Assembly: GCA_958295955.1 (NCBI GenBank)
Contig: OY282420.1
Span: 3,114,435 to 3,178,434 of the forward strand
Direction of reading: 5' to 3'
Length of the DNA stretch: 64,000 nt
Origin: an uncultured Bryobacterales bacterium
Lineage (GTDB): Bacteria; Acidobacteriota; Terriglobia; Bryobacterales; UBA6623
Shown here: positions 26,596 to 34,467 of the stretch, piece by piece
How the letters are laid out: every line of letters begins with the position of its first letter
How positions within the stretch are numbered: the first letter of the stretch is position 1
The notes under the pieces: generated by a model
What the model was told of the DNA's origin: nothing
What the model saw: the letters and a program-made list of their open reading frames with translations, nothing else
Database searches by the model: none
Translations under genes and position numbers: made by a program

Positions 26596-26604
26596 TGCTA
26601 TAGT
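26596..26604 (+). promoter_or_regulatory. Extended -10 promoter of the molybdenum-hydroxylase operon
   Basis: TGC TATAGT (26596-26604) is an extended -10 element in the AT-rich gap before the operon; no convincing -35 at 16-18 bp. The leader to GTG 26685 is about 75 nt. Confidence 0.5.
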
Positions 26605-26684
26605 AGGCGCGGACTGTTTTTCCAGGGAAGGAAAGACCGCTTGTTGCAACAACCGAAAAAAACCCTAGCAAAGGAAGGTGTCTG

Positions 26685-27326
26685 GTGAGTTCGAACAAAC
26701 CCATTGAGGGGTCCGTTGAGGGCTCAGGCGCCGAGCAGCGCAAAGGCTTTTCACGCCGTACCTTTATCGAAGGCATCGGTCTGGGAGCCGGAGCGGTCGG
26801 CTCGGTCGTCGTCACCGATGGAGCTCAGGCTGATCATCATGTGCCCGTCGGTCCCGATCCGGTATCCATCACGCTCAATATCAACGGCAAGAATCATGAC
26901 CTGAAAGTGGAGCCCCGCGTCACTTTGATCGACGCCCTCCGCAATCAGCTTGACTATACCGGCGCCAAAAAGGTCTGTGACCGCGCGACCTGCGGCGCCT
27001 GCACGGTGATGCTCGACGGCTTGCCCGCTTACGCATGCACCACGTTTGCGATCGAGGCCCAAGGCCGCAAGATCGAAACCATCGAAGGCATCTCGGCCGG
27101 CGACAAAATGCACCCCGTGCAACAGTACTTTGTCGAGCATGACGCCCAGCAGTGCGGATTCTGCACGCCCGGGTTCGTCATGGCCGGCAAGGCGATTGTC
27201 GATAAGAATCCGCGGCCGTCGATGTCCGAAGTCGAAGACGGGCTGTGCGGCAACATTTGCCGTTGCGGCACCTATGTCGGCGTACGTCAGGCCGTTTACG
27301 ACGCGGCCGGAAAGGGGAGTGCATAA
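26685..27326 (+). CDS. Molybdenum hydroxylase [2Fe-2S] subunit with Tat signal
   Basis: 213 residues from GTG 26685, preceded by AAGGAAGG. A twin-arginine signal SRRTFIEGIGLGAG (about 23-36) leads into two 2Fe-2S domains: a plant-type one with CDRATCGACTV and a helical one with CGFCTP and CGNICRCGTY. This is the electron-transfer subunit of a xanthine-dehydrogenase-family enzyme of the PaoA/YagT type that is exported folded. It forms a three-gene operon with the next two genes (TAATG overlap with the large subunit). Physiological acceptor unknown. Confidence 0.93.
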   Translation: MSSNKPIEGSVEGSGAEQRKGFSRRTFIEGIGLGAGAVGSVVVTDGAQADHHVPVGPDPVSITLNINGKNHDLKVEPRVTLIDALRNQLDYTGAKKVCDRATCGACTVMLDGLPAYACTTFAIEAQGRKIETIEGISAGDKMHPVQQYFVEHDAQQCGFCTPGFVMAGKAIVDKNPRPSMSEVEDGLCGNICRCGTYVGVRQAVYDAAGKGSA

Positions 27327-29488
27327 TGGCGACGAAATACGATTGGCCGGCAGTCGAAGACCGCAGCCTGATCGGCAAACGGCACGACCGCGTGGACGGC
27401 CCGGAAAAAGCCCGCGGCGACGCCAAGTATTCCTACGACCGCAACCTGAGCGGCATGTTGTTCGCGCGTCTGGTGACATCGCCGGTCCCGCACGGCCGCA
27501 TCATCGGCATCGATACCAGCCGGGCCGAAAAGGTCAAGGGGTACAAGGGGCACGTCAACATCCTCAACCCGGGCGATGAAATTCAATGGGCCGGCAAAGA
27601 AGTCCTCGCGATCGCCGCCGACACCGAAGAGCATGCCCGCGACGCCGCCCATGCGGTGGCCGTAAACATCGAAAAACTCGATCACTGGGTCAAGGAAGAA
27701 GACGTCAAGAAGGCCGGCGAGGCCAACCGCGTCAAGCCCGCCAAGGACGACGCCAAAGGCCCGGACCTGGCCGCGGCCTGGGAGGGTGCCGAGGTGACCC
27801 ACGAGGGCTACTACGGCTTGGGCGTCATCACGCACTGCTGCCTGGAGCCGCATGGCCAGGTCGTCGATTGGACCGGCGACGACATCAAGGTCTATGCCTC
27901 GACGCAAGCCGTGGCGCGCATCCCCGCGGATCTGGCCAAGGGGCTCTCGCGCGACGAGTCGATCGGCAGGGTCGAAGCCGGCCAGGTGGAGGTCATCACC
28001 CCCTACATGGGCGGCGGTTTCGGGTCGAAATTCAACATCGACACCTGGGGCATCGCCTGCGCGCAACTGTCGAAAAAAACCGGCAAGCCCGTCAAGCTGA
28101 TGCTCGACCGCAACGAAGAAGTCACGGTCGCCGGCAGCCGGCCGTCCGATTACGGCAACGTCAAGGTCGGCGCCAAGAAAGACGGCACGATCGTCGCCTA
28201 CGAGTCGGAGACCTGGTCGACCGGCGGCATCGCCGGCCGCGGCTCCCCGCCGTTGCCTTACATCTTCGATAACGACGAAAAGCTGGCGCAGAAAATCCGC
28301 CATCTCAACGTCTCCACCAACATCGGCCCGGCTCGCGCCTGGCGCGCTCCCAATCACCCGCAGGCCGCCGTCTTGACGATGTGCCCGCTGGAGGATCTGG
28401 CCGCCAAGCTCGACATGGACCCGGTCGAGTTCTTCAAGAAGAACGCCGATCTCACCGCCCGCCCCGAAGTCTATCGCTACGAAATCGACAAGTGCGCGGA
28501 GATGATCGACTGGAAGAACAAGTGGCGCAAACGCGGCGACTCGGGTTCCGGCCCGGTCAAGCGCGGCCTCGGCATGTCGCTGCACACTTGGGGCGGCCGT
28601 CCCCACGACTCGACGTGCGAGGTGCGCATCGAGCCCGACGGCGGCGTCTCGGTCAGCATGGCCAGCCAGGATTTGGGCGTCGGCACCTACACCACGCTGT
28701 CGGTGGTCGCGGCCGAGACGCTCGGTCTCGACATCCCCGATATCCGCATCAACATCGGCAACTCGAAGCTGCCGATTTCCGGCGCTTCGGGCGGATCGAC
28801 CACCGTGGGCGGGACCACCGCTTCCACGCGCCGCGCTACCGTCAACGCGCTCGAAGAGCTCAAGGGCGTGGTTGCCGAGTCGCTCGGCGTCGAGGCCGGA
28901 GACCTGATGGCGAAAGACCACAAGATCTTCGCCAAGTCCGATTCCTCGAAGTCGCTCTCGTGGGCCGACGCCTGCAAGAAACTGGGCAACCGCACGATCA
29001 CGGGGCAGGGCAAGCAACCCGACCGCGACGGCGGCAAGCTCAACGACTCGGGCGTGGGCGGCGTGCAGATGGCCGATGTTTCGGTCGATACCGAAACGGG
29101 CATCGTCACCATCAACAAGATCGCGGCGGTGCAGGACGTCGGCTTGGTGGTCTGCCTCAAGCAAAGCGAGAGTCAGGTTTACGGCGCGCTGATTCAGGGC
29201 GTCGCCTGGGCGCTCTACGAAGAGTCGATCTACGACCAGACCAGCGGCAAGATGCTCAACGCCGACATGGAGTTCTACAAGCTCTCCGGCGCAGGCGACA
29301 TCGGCGAGCTCGAAGTCCACATGGTGCAGAACAAATACGATGACCGCGGAGTGATCGGCATTGGCGAACCGCCGGCGATCTCGCCCGGTGCGGCCATCTC
29401 GAATGCCGTCGCGAATGCGATCGGCGTCCGCGTACCAACGTTACCGCTCACGCCGGACCGCATCCTGGCGGCGCTGGCCGATGCGTAA
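27326..29488 (+). CDS. Molybdenum hydroxylase large (MCD-binding) subunit
   Basis: 720 residues from ATG 27326, sharing the TAATG junction with the small subunit. Key motifs are GGGFGSKF (about 229-236), RAWRAPNHPQ, GSTTVGGTTASTRR and the catalytic glutamate in GIGEPPA (Glu about 681). Length and motifs match aldehyde-oxidoreductase PaoC/YagR types rather than CO dehydrogenase CoxL, which would have an AYRCSFR loop. It is itself without a signal, so it would be carried out by the Tat-bearing partner. Substrate probably an aldehyde or N-heterocycle (inference). Confidence 0.93.
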   Translation: MATKYDWPAVEDRSLIGKRHDRVDGPEKARGDAKYSYDRNLSGMLFARLVTSPVPHGRIIGIDTSRAEKVKGYKGHVNILNPGDEIQWAGKEVLAIAADTEEHARDAAHAVAVNIEKLDHWVKEEDVKKAGEANRVKPAKDDAKGPDLAAAWEGAEVTHEGYYGLGVITHCCLEPHGQVVDWTGDDIKVYASTQAVARIPADLAKGLSRDESIGRVEAGQVEVITPYMGGGFGSKFNIDTWGIACAQLSKKTGKPVKLMLDRNEEVTVAGSRPSDYGNVKVGAKKDGTIVAYESETWSTGGIAGRGSPPLPYIFDNDEKLAQKIRHLNVSTNIGPARAWRAPNHPQAAVLTMCPLEDLAAKLDMDPVEFFKKNADLTARPEVYRYEIDKCAEMIDWKNKWRKRGDSGSGPVKRGLGMSLHTWGGRPHDSTCEVRIEPDGGVSVSMASQDLGVGTYTTLSVVAAETLGLDIPDIRINIGNSKLPISGASGGSTTVGGTTASTRRATVNALEELKGVVAESLGVEAGDLMAKDHKIFAKSDSSKSLSWADACKKLGNRTITGQGKQPDRDGGKLNDSGVGGVQMADVSVDTETGIVTINKIAAVQDVGLVVCLKQSESQVYGALIQGVAWALYEESIYDQTSGKMLNADMEFYKLSGAGDIGELEVHMVQNKYDDRGVIGIGEPPAISPGAAISNAVANAIGVRVPTLPLTPDRILAALADA

Positions 29489-29503
29489 GGGAGGTGAGGA
29501 ACA

Positions 29504-30487
29504 ATGAGAAATTTCGAATATCTTGCTCCTACTCAAGTCAAGGCCGCCGCGCAGGCTCTCAGCGAGCACGAAGGGGTCACCGCCGTGCTGGCGGGCGGCA
29601 CCGACCTGCTCTCGCTGATGAAACAGCGCGTCGCCAACCCGCAGCGCGTGGTCGGTTTGCGCGGCATCCGCGAATTGCACGGCATCGCCAAGCAGGGCGG
29701 CGGCATGCGCATCGGCGCCATGGCCACGATCCAAGACCTGCTTGACTCGAAGGCGGCCGGCGCCTATACGGCGTTGATGCAGGCGGCGAAGGGCATCACT
29801 TCGCCGCAAATCCGCGCTATGGGCACGGTTGTCGGCGATCTGCTGCAGCGTCCGCGCTGCTGGTATTACCGCAACGGCCACGGTCTGCTGGCGATGCACG
29901 AAGGCAAATCGATGGTCCCCAACGGCGAGAATCGTTATCATGCGATCCTCGGCAACAAGGGTCCGGCGTACTTCGTGAGCGCTTCCAGCTTCGCTCCGGC
30001 GTTGATCGCGCTGGGCGCGCAGGTCACGGTAGCCGACGCCGAAGGCGAGCGGCAGATGCCGGTCAAAGATCTGTTCCGGATTCCCGGTGCGGAAGGCGAA
30101 CGCGAGAACACGCTGAAGCCCAATGAAATCGTCATCGAGATTCTCGTGCCGAGCGTTTCGGGCTGGAAAACCGCTACCTACGAAGTGCGCCAGCGGCGTC
30201 TGCTCGATTGGCCGCTGGCAACCGCGTCGGTAGCCTGCCGGATGAGCGGCAACAATGTCCGCGACGCCCGTGTCGTGATGGGGCACGTGGCGCCGATTCC
30301 GTGGCGTTCGTCCGAAGCCGAAACCGCTCTTAAGAGCAAAGGACTGAGCGACGGCAACGCGGAAGCGGCGGGCAAGGCGGCCGTTGCCGCAGCCACGCCT
30401 CTCAGCGGGAACAAAGCCAAAGTGCAGTTGGCCGGTGTCGCCGTCAAGCGCGCGGTCATGCTCGCCGGCGGCAGAAGCGTCGTTTAG
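29504..30487 (+). CDS. Molybdenum hydroxylase FAD-binding subunit
   Basis: The 327-residue protein has the FAD-domain GGTDLLSLMKQ motif (about 31-40) and GTVVGDLLQRPRCWYYRNG, the family's adenine/flavin contact, then the CODH_FAD C-terminal half. RPRCWYYR is reminiscent of YagS/PaoB, which binds an extra [4Fe-4S] cluster with cysteines after this point; here the following ~70 residues contain no further Cys, so that cluster is probably absent. It has a strong RBS (GGGAGGTGAGG) 15 bp after the large subunit. Closing gene of the operon. Confidence 0.92.
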   Translation: MRNFEYLAPTQVKAAAQALSEHEGVTAVLAGGTDLLSLMKQRVANPQRVVGLRGIRELHGIAKQGGGMRIGAMATIQDLLDSKAAGAYTALMQAAKGITSPQIRAMGTVVGDLLQRPRCWYYRNGHGLLAMHEGKSMVPNGENRYHAILGNKGPAYFVSASSFAPALIALGAQVTVADAEGERQMPVKDLFRIPGAEGERENTLKPNEIVIEILVPSVSGWKTATYEVRQRRLLDWPLATASVACRMSGNNVRDARVVMGHVAPIPWRSSEAETALKSKGLSDGNAEAAGKAAVAAATPLSGNKAKVQLAGVAVKRAVMLAGGRSVV

Positions 30488-30498
30488 ACGAAACCCCG

Positions 30499-30530
30499 AC
30501 CGGGCGCGGACTCCGGGGTCCGCGCCCGGT
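30499..30530 (+). terminator. Perfect 13-bp hairpin after the FAD-subunit gene
   Basis: ACCGGGCGCGGAC (30499-30511) and GTCCGCGCCCGGT (30518-30530) pair perfectly with a 6-nt loop, 12 bp after the stop. There is no U tract downstream. It separates the operon from the 73-aa ORF, so it could attenuate or process the transcript rather than end it. Confidence 0.55.
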
Positions 30531-30598
30531 TCGTATCCGCGGCGCCGGCGCGTCCGCCGGTCGATTCATCCGCAAAACGACTCCGAGAGGGCATAAAA

Positions 30599-30820
30599 AT
30601 GTCCCGTAACCGAGGCGCGGGCCTGAAGATCCTGACGAACCGCTGCACCGACATCCGCTGGAAGGGCATGTACATCGACGCTGACGACGATCCGAGCGTC
30701 CCGCTGTCGAACACGCGCATTTACTGGTGCGACCGCACGCAGAACCCGGTAGGCCCCGACGGCGATATCGTGGACGAAGACACCTGCACCGCGTCCCGCA
30801 AGTGCTACGACGCGCTGTAA
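30599..30820 (+). CDS. Small Cys-containing protein, unknown (73 aa)
   Basis: MSRNRGAGLKILTNRCTDI and TRIYWCDRTQNPVGPDG are followed by a Cys pair DTCTASRKCYDAL; cysteines are at 16, 44, 63 and 69. The region 27-34 is acidic (DADDDPSV). A GAGAGGG ribosome site precedes the ATG. Size and cysteines would fit a metal-binding or disulfide-stabilised protein, but there is no signal peptide. I do not recognise the family. It lies 110 bp after the FAD subunit gene in the same direction and its stop is 1 bp from the convergent gatA stop. Codon usage matches its neighbours. Confidence 0.65.
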   Translation: MSRNRGAGLKILTNRCTDIRWKGMYIDADDDPSVPLSNTRIYWCDRTQNPVGPDGDIVDEDTCTASRKCYDAL

Positions 30821-30821
30821 T

Positions 30822-32270
30822 TCAGCCGCAGAAGCCGCCCGCTTGCTCGAAAGAGTGGCCCAGGTTGAACATCGTCTGCTCCCGGAAGTGGTTCGTCAAA
30901 ATCTGCATGCCGATCGGCAGCCCCTCAGAGCTTTTCCCGCAGGGGACGCTCATGCCGGCGATGCCGGCCAAGCTGGCCGTAATGGTATAGATGTCCGCGA
31001 GGTACATTTGCAGCGGGTCACCGGCCTTTTCGCCGATCTTGAACGCCGGGAACGGCGACACCGGCCCGACAATGGCGTCCACTTTCTCGAACGCCGAGGC
31101 AAAGTCCCGGGCAATCAGGGCGCGCACCTGCTGCGCCTTGCGGTAATAGGCATCGTAGTAACCGGCGCTCAGAACATAGGTGCCGAGGATGATGCGCCGC
31201 GTGACCTCCGCGCCGAAGCCCTCGGCGCGGGAGTTGCGGTACATGTCGGCGAGAGTCTCTGAGCGCTCTGAGCGCCGCGAATAGCGCGCGCCGTCGTAAC
31301 GGGCCAGGTTGGAAGATGCCTCCGCCGTGCAAATCAGGTAGTAGCCGGCCACGGCGTACTCGGTATGCGGCAGGCTGACGGCGACAATTTCGCAGCCGAG
31401 ACTTTGCAGCTTTTCTATGCCGGCTTCGATCTTCGCGCCCACCTCGGCTTGCAGTCCCTCGGCAAAGTATTCCTTGGGAACCCCGACCCGCAGGCCGGCG
31501 ACATCCGCTTGCAGCGCGGCCGCGTAATCGGGCGCCGGAACCGCAGCCGACGTCGAGTCGTTCGGGTCGCGGCCGGCGATGGCGCCGAGCAGAGTTGCGG
31601 AATCCTTGACCGTCCGCGAAAACGGCCCGATGTGGTCGAGCGAGCTGGCGAATGCGACCAGTCCGAATCGCGACACCCGCCCGTAAGTCGGCATCACGCC
31701 GACGGTTCCGCAAAACGACGCCGGCTGCCGGATCGAGCCGCCGGTGTCAGAACCCAGCGCAATGGGCGTGTGCCCGGCAGCCACGGCGGCGGCCGAACCG
31801 CCGCTCGACCCTCCGGGCACGCGGTCGGGAGCGGCCGGATTGCGCACCGGATAAAATGCCGAATTTTCGTTCGACGAGCCCATCGCGAACTCGTCGCAGT
31901 TGGTCTTGCCGACGATTACGGCCCCCGCTGCTTCGATCGCCTTGACCGCGGTCGCGCTATAGGAAGCGACATAGTTCTCCAGCATCCGCGAAGCGCACGT
32001 AGTCTTGAGCCCCTCGGTCATGATTACGTCCTTGACGGCGGTCGGAACCCCCGCCAGCGCTCCGACTTCCTCGCCGACAGCCAGTTTGCGATCGACGGCG
32101 CCGGCGTCCCGCAGGGCCTTCTCTTCGCAGAAGCTCAGAAATACGCCGGAGGATGCGTTCTCGGCCCGCGCCGTCCGCAGCCCTTCCTGCGCCAACTCGC
32201 GCGCGCTGAACCGTTTATTCTTCAGGCCTTCGCGGATCGAGTCGATGGTGAGCTCGCGGTAGTTGTCCAT
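30822..32270 (-). CDS. gatA: Asp/Glu-tRNA(Asn/Gln) amidotransferase subunit A
   Basis: 482 residues of the amidase-signature family. The catalytic Ser-cis-Ser-Lys triad is visible as Lys 80 (GVPTAVKDV), Ser 155 (PGGSSGGSAAAVAAG) and Ser 179 (GSDTGGSIRQPA), exactly the GatA pattern. It releases ammonia from glutamine for transamidation of misacylated Glu-tRNA(Gln) or Asp-tRNA(Asn). It follows gatC by 15 bp on the same strand; gatB is not in the window. Confidence 0.95.
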   Translation of the reverse strand: MDNYRELTIDSIREGLKNKRFSARELAQEGLRTARAENASSGVFLSFCEEKALRDAGAVDRKLAVGEEVGALAGVPTAVKDVIMTEGLKTTCASRMLENYVASYSATAVKAIEAAGAVIVGKTNCDEFAMGSSNENSAFYPVRNPAAPDRVPGGSSGGSAAAVAAGHTPIALGSDTGGSIRQPASFCGTVGVMPTYGRVSRFGLVAFASSLDHIGPFSRTVKDSATLLGAIAGRDPNDSTSAAVPAPDYAAALQADVAGLRVGVPKEYFAEGLQAEVGAKIEAGIEKLQSLGCEIVAVSLPHTEYAVAGYYLICTAEASSNLARYDGARYSRRSERSETLADMYRNSRAEGFGAEVTRRIILGTYVLSAGYYDAYYRKAQQVRALIARDFASAFEKVDAIVGPVSPFPAFKIGEKAGDPLQMYLADIYTITASLAGIAGMSVPCGKSSEGLPIGMQILTNHFREQTMFNLGHSFEQAGGFCG

Positions 32271-32285
32271 GATTTGACGCCCGCG

Positions 32286-32585
32286 CTAACGCTCGATCAC
32301 TCGAGGAACCTTGAAGTGCCCGGCACCGGACAACGGGGCGGACTGCAGCGCCTTGTCCGCGGCGTAGCTCGCCCCGAGAGCGTCCTCCCGCAGCGTATCC
32401 GCGCCGCCGGCTGCGGACAACACCTGCACCATCGGCTCGACCGTGGAAGTATCCAGCTCATTGAGCTTGTCCACGTATTCGAGAATCTGCTCCATGTCCG
32501 CCGCGTATCGCCTGATGTCGTCGTCGCTGAGGCTGAGATTGGCGAGTCCCGCGATGTAACGCACTTCTTTTTCGGTGATTTTCAT
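32286..32585 (-). CDS. gatC: Asp/Glu-tRNA amidotransferase subunit C
   Basis: From ATG 32585 the 99-residue product (MKITEKEVRYIAGLANLSL, LEYVDKLNELDTSTVEPM) has the helical GatC pattern and typical size; its C-terminal SGAGHFKVPRVIE is the family tail. The longer frame to 32828 overlaps the DciA-like gene and is not used. It acts as the GatA-GatB clamp. It is 15 bp upstream of gatA, the usual C-A order. Confidence 0.93.
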   Translation of the reverse strand: MKITEKEVRYIAGLANLSLSDDDIRRYAADMEQILEYVDKLNELDTSTVEPMVQVLSAAGGADTLREDALGASYAADKALQSAPLSGAGHFKVPRVIER

Positions 32586-32631
32586 AATGGCTGCCGGCTC
32601 GCTGAGGGGAACAAGAACTGCAGCGGGGGAG

Positions 32632-32997
32632 CTACGCGCTCCCGGCGCGGCCGCGGGCTTGCGGAACGGCCCGGCCGAACGCAGATTGCGCCCGTTCCGG
32701 CTGACGCCGCTCCGGCAGCATCGGCCGCAACTCGATTTCACTGACGGGCGAGCGGGCGAGCTCGTTCCGCAGGCCGGCGACAATACGGCCGCGGAGCGCT
32801 TCGATCTGCGCCCGCCAGACCTCGTCATCGACCTCGACGACCAGCGTCTCGCCCTTCAACCTCACCAGCCGCGTATGCCGGGCGACGCGGCGGCCCACCG
32901 CCTCGGTCCAGTAGGCGCGGACAAGCTCCCATTCTTCGAGGCCGCGGTCGGCGCCGCGGCGGTAAAGATCGGGAAGAATGTCCTTCGCCTGTTTCAT
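32632..32997 (-). CDS. DUF721/DciA-like protein
   Basis: 121 residues with the DUF721 core WELVRAYWTEAVGRRVARHTRLVRLKGETL and VWRAQIEALRGRIVAGL. DciA-type members load or recruit the replicative helicase in bacteria without DnaC. The C-terminal ~25 residues are Arg/Ala-rich and probably disordered. It lies 46 bp upstream of gatC in the same direction and could lead the operon. Start ATG 32997. Confidence 0.8.
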   Translation of the reverse strand: MKQAKDILPDLYRRGADRGLEEWELVRAYWTEAVGRRVARHTRLVRLKGETLVVEVDDEVWRAQIEALRGRIVAGLRNELARSPVSEIELRPMLPERRQPERAQSAFGRAVPQARGRAGSA

Positions 32998-33177
32998 CGG
33001 AACCCGCTCGACTACCCCAGTCTAGCAGTCCGTGATGAAAGTGGCGTGGGCGGCGCGGCGAGTTCCTGCGGCCGCAAATGTGTCTTTCCGGCCCGCGCAT
33101 CGGCGCCGGGGCGCGTAACCCCGCCTGCGTGACTTTTGCCGCGGCTGCTTGATTACCCGCAAAGCTCTCCCCTCGAC

Positions 33178-33183
33178 TATACT
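33178..33183 (+). promoter_or_regulatory. Candidate -10 box of the cupin gene
   Basis: TATACT (33178-33183) would place transcription start near 33190, after the early in-frame ATGs, supporting initiation at 33218. No good -35 at the right spacing, so it is tentative. Confidence 0.3.
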
Positions 33184-33217
33184 GATGAGTTGGGGCGCCT
33201 TGAGCGGCCCCGTTGCG

Positions 33218-33577
33218 ATGAAAGTTCATTCCTGGGACAAATCCGAGCGCGAGGAGCTTGGGCCGCTGATCGTCCGCCGCGTCATCCACAGCGAGCGCAT
33301 GACGACGGCCCTGTTCGATCTCAAAAAGGGGGCGGTGGTTCCGCGCCACAGTCACGACAACGAGCAGATGAGCCACGTTCTCGCGGGGAGGGCGTTATAC
33401 CTCTTCGACGACCGCGACATTGCGGCCGGGCCCGGCGAGGTGGTGGAAATCAACTCCCATGAACCGCATCGCGTCGAGGCGCTTGAAGACTCTTCCATCA
33501 TGGATGTTTTCCAACCTGTAAGAACGGATTGGCTCAAGGGCGGCGATACGTATTTGCGAAACCCGTCGGAAGAGTAA
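33218..33577 (+). CDS. Small cupin-domain protein
   Basis: 119 residues from ATG 33218: MKVHSWDKSEREELGP, then the cupin motif 1 region VVPRHSHDNEQMSHVLAG with His-His-Glu-like metal ligands (PRHSHDNEQ) and motif 2 NSHEPHRVEALED. Single jelly-roll, cytosolic. Could be an isomerase, dioxygenase or sensor; the substrate is unknown. Earlier in-frame starts at 33149 and 33185 add a non-conserved-looking stretch. Followed by an SDR gene 90 bp on. Confidence 0.8.
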   Translation: MKVHSWDKSEREELGPLIVRRVIHSERMTTALFDLKKGAVVPRHSHDNEQMSHVLAGRALYLFDDRDIAAGPGEVVEINSHEPHRVEALEDSSIMDVFQPVRTDWLKGGDTYLRNPSEE

Positions 33578-33667
33578 CCGCGTAATAGTCCGGTAGGGGT
33601 TCTTGCGTCATCGCTGCGGCAGGCGCGGGCTTGGCTTGTCTGACAAATCGCTTCGGCAGAGAGATTC

Positions 33668-34456
33668 ATGGACTTAGGCATTCGTGATCGAACCGCTCTG
33701 GTAGCGGCATCCAGCGGCGGCATGGGCCGCGCCATCGCCAACGCCTTGGCCGCAGAGGGCTGCAAGATAGCGGTGTGTTCCCGCGACGCCGGCAGAATCG
33801 CGACGGCCGCCGAGGATATCCGCAATGCCCACGGGGTCGAGGTCTATCATGCGGCCGTTGACGTCAGCGATCTCGACGCGGTTGAAACATTCGTTGCCGG
33901 CGCCCGCGCGGCATTGGGGCCGATCGACATCCTGGTGACCAACGCAGGCGGACCGCCGGCCGGGAAGTTCGACGATTTCGACGCCGGCGATTGGCGGAGA
34001 GCTTTCGATCTCAACTTCATGAGCGCTTGGGCGATGATCCGCGCCGTCCTGCCGGACATGCGCAAGCAGCGCTGGGGCCGGGTCGTGACCCTCACATCGA
34101 CATCGGTGCGGCAGCCGATTGACGGCTTGATCCTCTCGAACGGCGTGCGCGCGGCCGTGATCGGCATGCTCAAAACCTTATCCTCGGAATTCGGCGCCGA
34201 AAATATCCTGTTCAACAACGTCGGCCCCGGATTGATCGCCACCGACCGGCTGCGCGGCATCGCCCGCAAGCGGGCCGCAGCGGCCGGCGTGAGCGAAGAC
34301 GAGATGATTGCAAAACTGGCTCAGGGGCCTGCGCTGAAGCGCGTCGGCCGCCCCGAAGAATTCGCGGCGGTCGTCGTTTTCCTGTGCTCGGAGAAAGCAA
34401 GCTACGTGACCGGGACAAGTCTCATGGTCGACGGCGGATTAGTGAAAGCGGTCTGA
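33668..34456 (+). CDS. Short-chain dehydrogenase/reductase-like protein with altered active site
   Basis: 262 residues with an SDR Rossmann fold: cofactor loop AASSGGMGRAIANALAAEG, TNAGGPP in place of NNAG, and the C-terminal SYVTGTSLMVDGG. The catalytic Tyr-x-x-x-Lys is not present: after the serine region TSTSVRQPIDG the aligned segment reads LSNGVRAAV, with Ser and Arg where Tyr and Lys should be. A branch of SDRs shares this; activity may differ or be lost. It sits between the cupin and the NHL gene, whose start is 11 bp beyond its stop. Confidence 0.85.
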   Translation: MDLGIRDRTALVAASSGGMGRAIANALAAEGCKIAVCSRDAGRIATAAEDIRNAHGVEVYHAAVDVSDLDAVETFVAGARAALGPIDILVTNAGGPPAGKFDDFDAGDWRRAFDLNFMSAWAMIRAVLPDMRKQRWGRVVTLTSTSVRQPIDGLILSNGVRAAVIGMLKTLSSEFGAENILFNNVGPGLIATDRLRGIARKRAAAAGVSEDEMIAKLAQGPALKRVGRPEEFAAVVVFLCSEKASYVTGTSLMVDGGLVKAV

Positions 34457-34467
34457 CGGGATTCAAC

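Noticed and set aside
27296..29320. 674-codon open frame antisense to the Mo-subunit gene
   Set aside because: It has no family motifs and reads an Asp/Arg/Val-rich composition produced by high GC on the opposite strand; the sense frame has unmistakable catalytic motifs.
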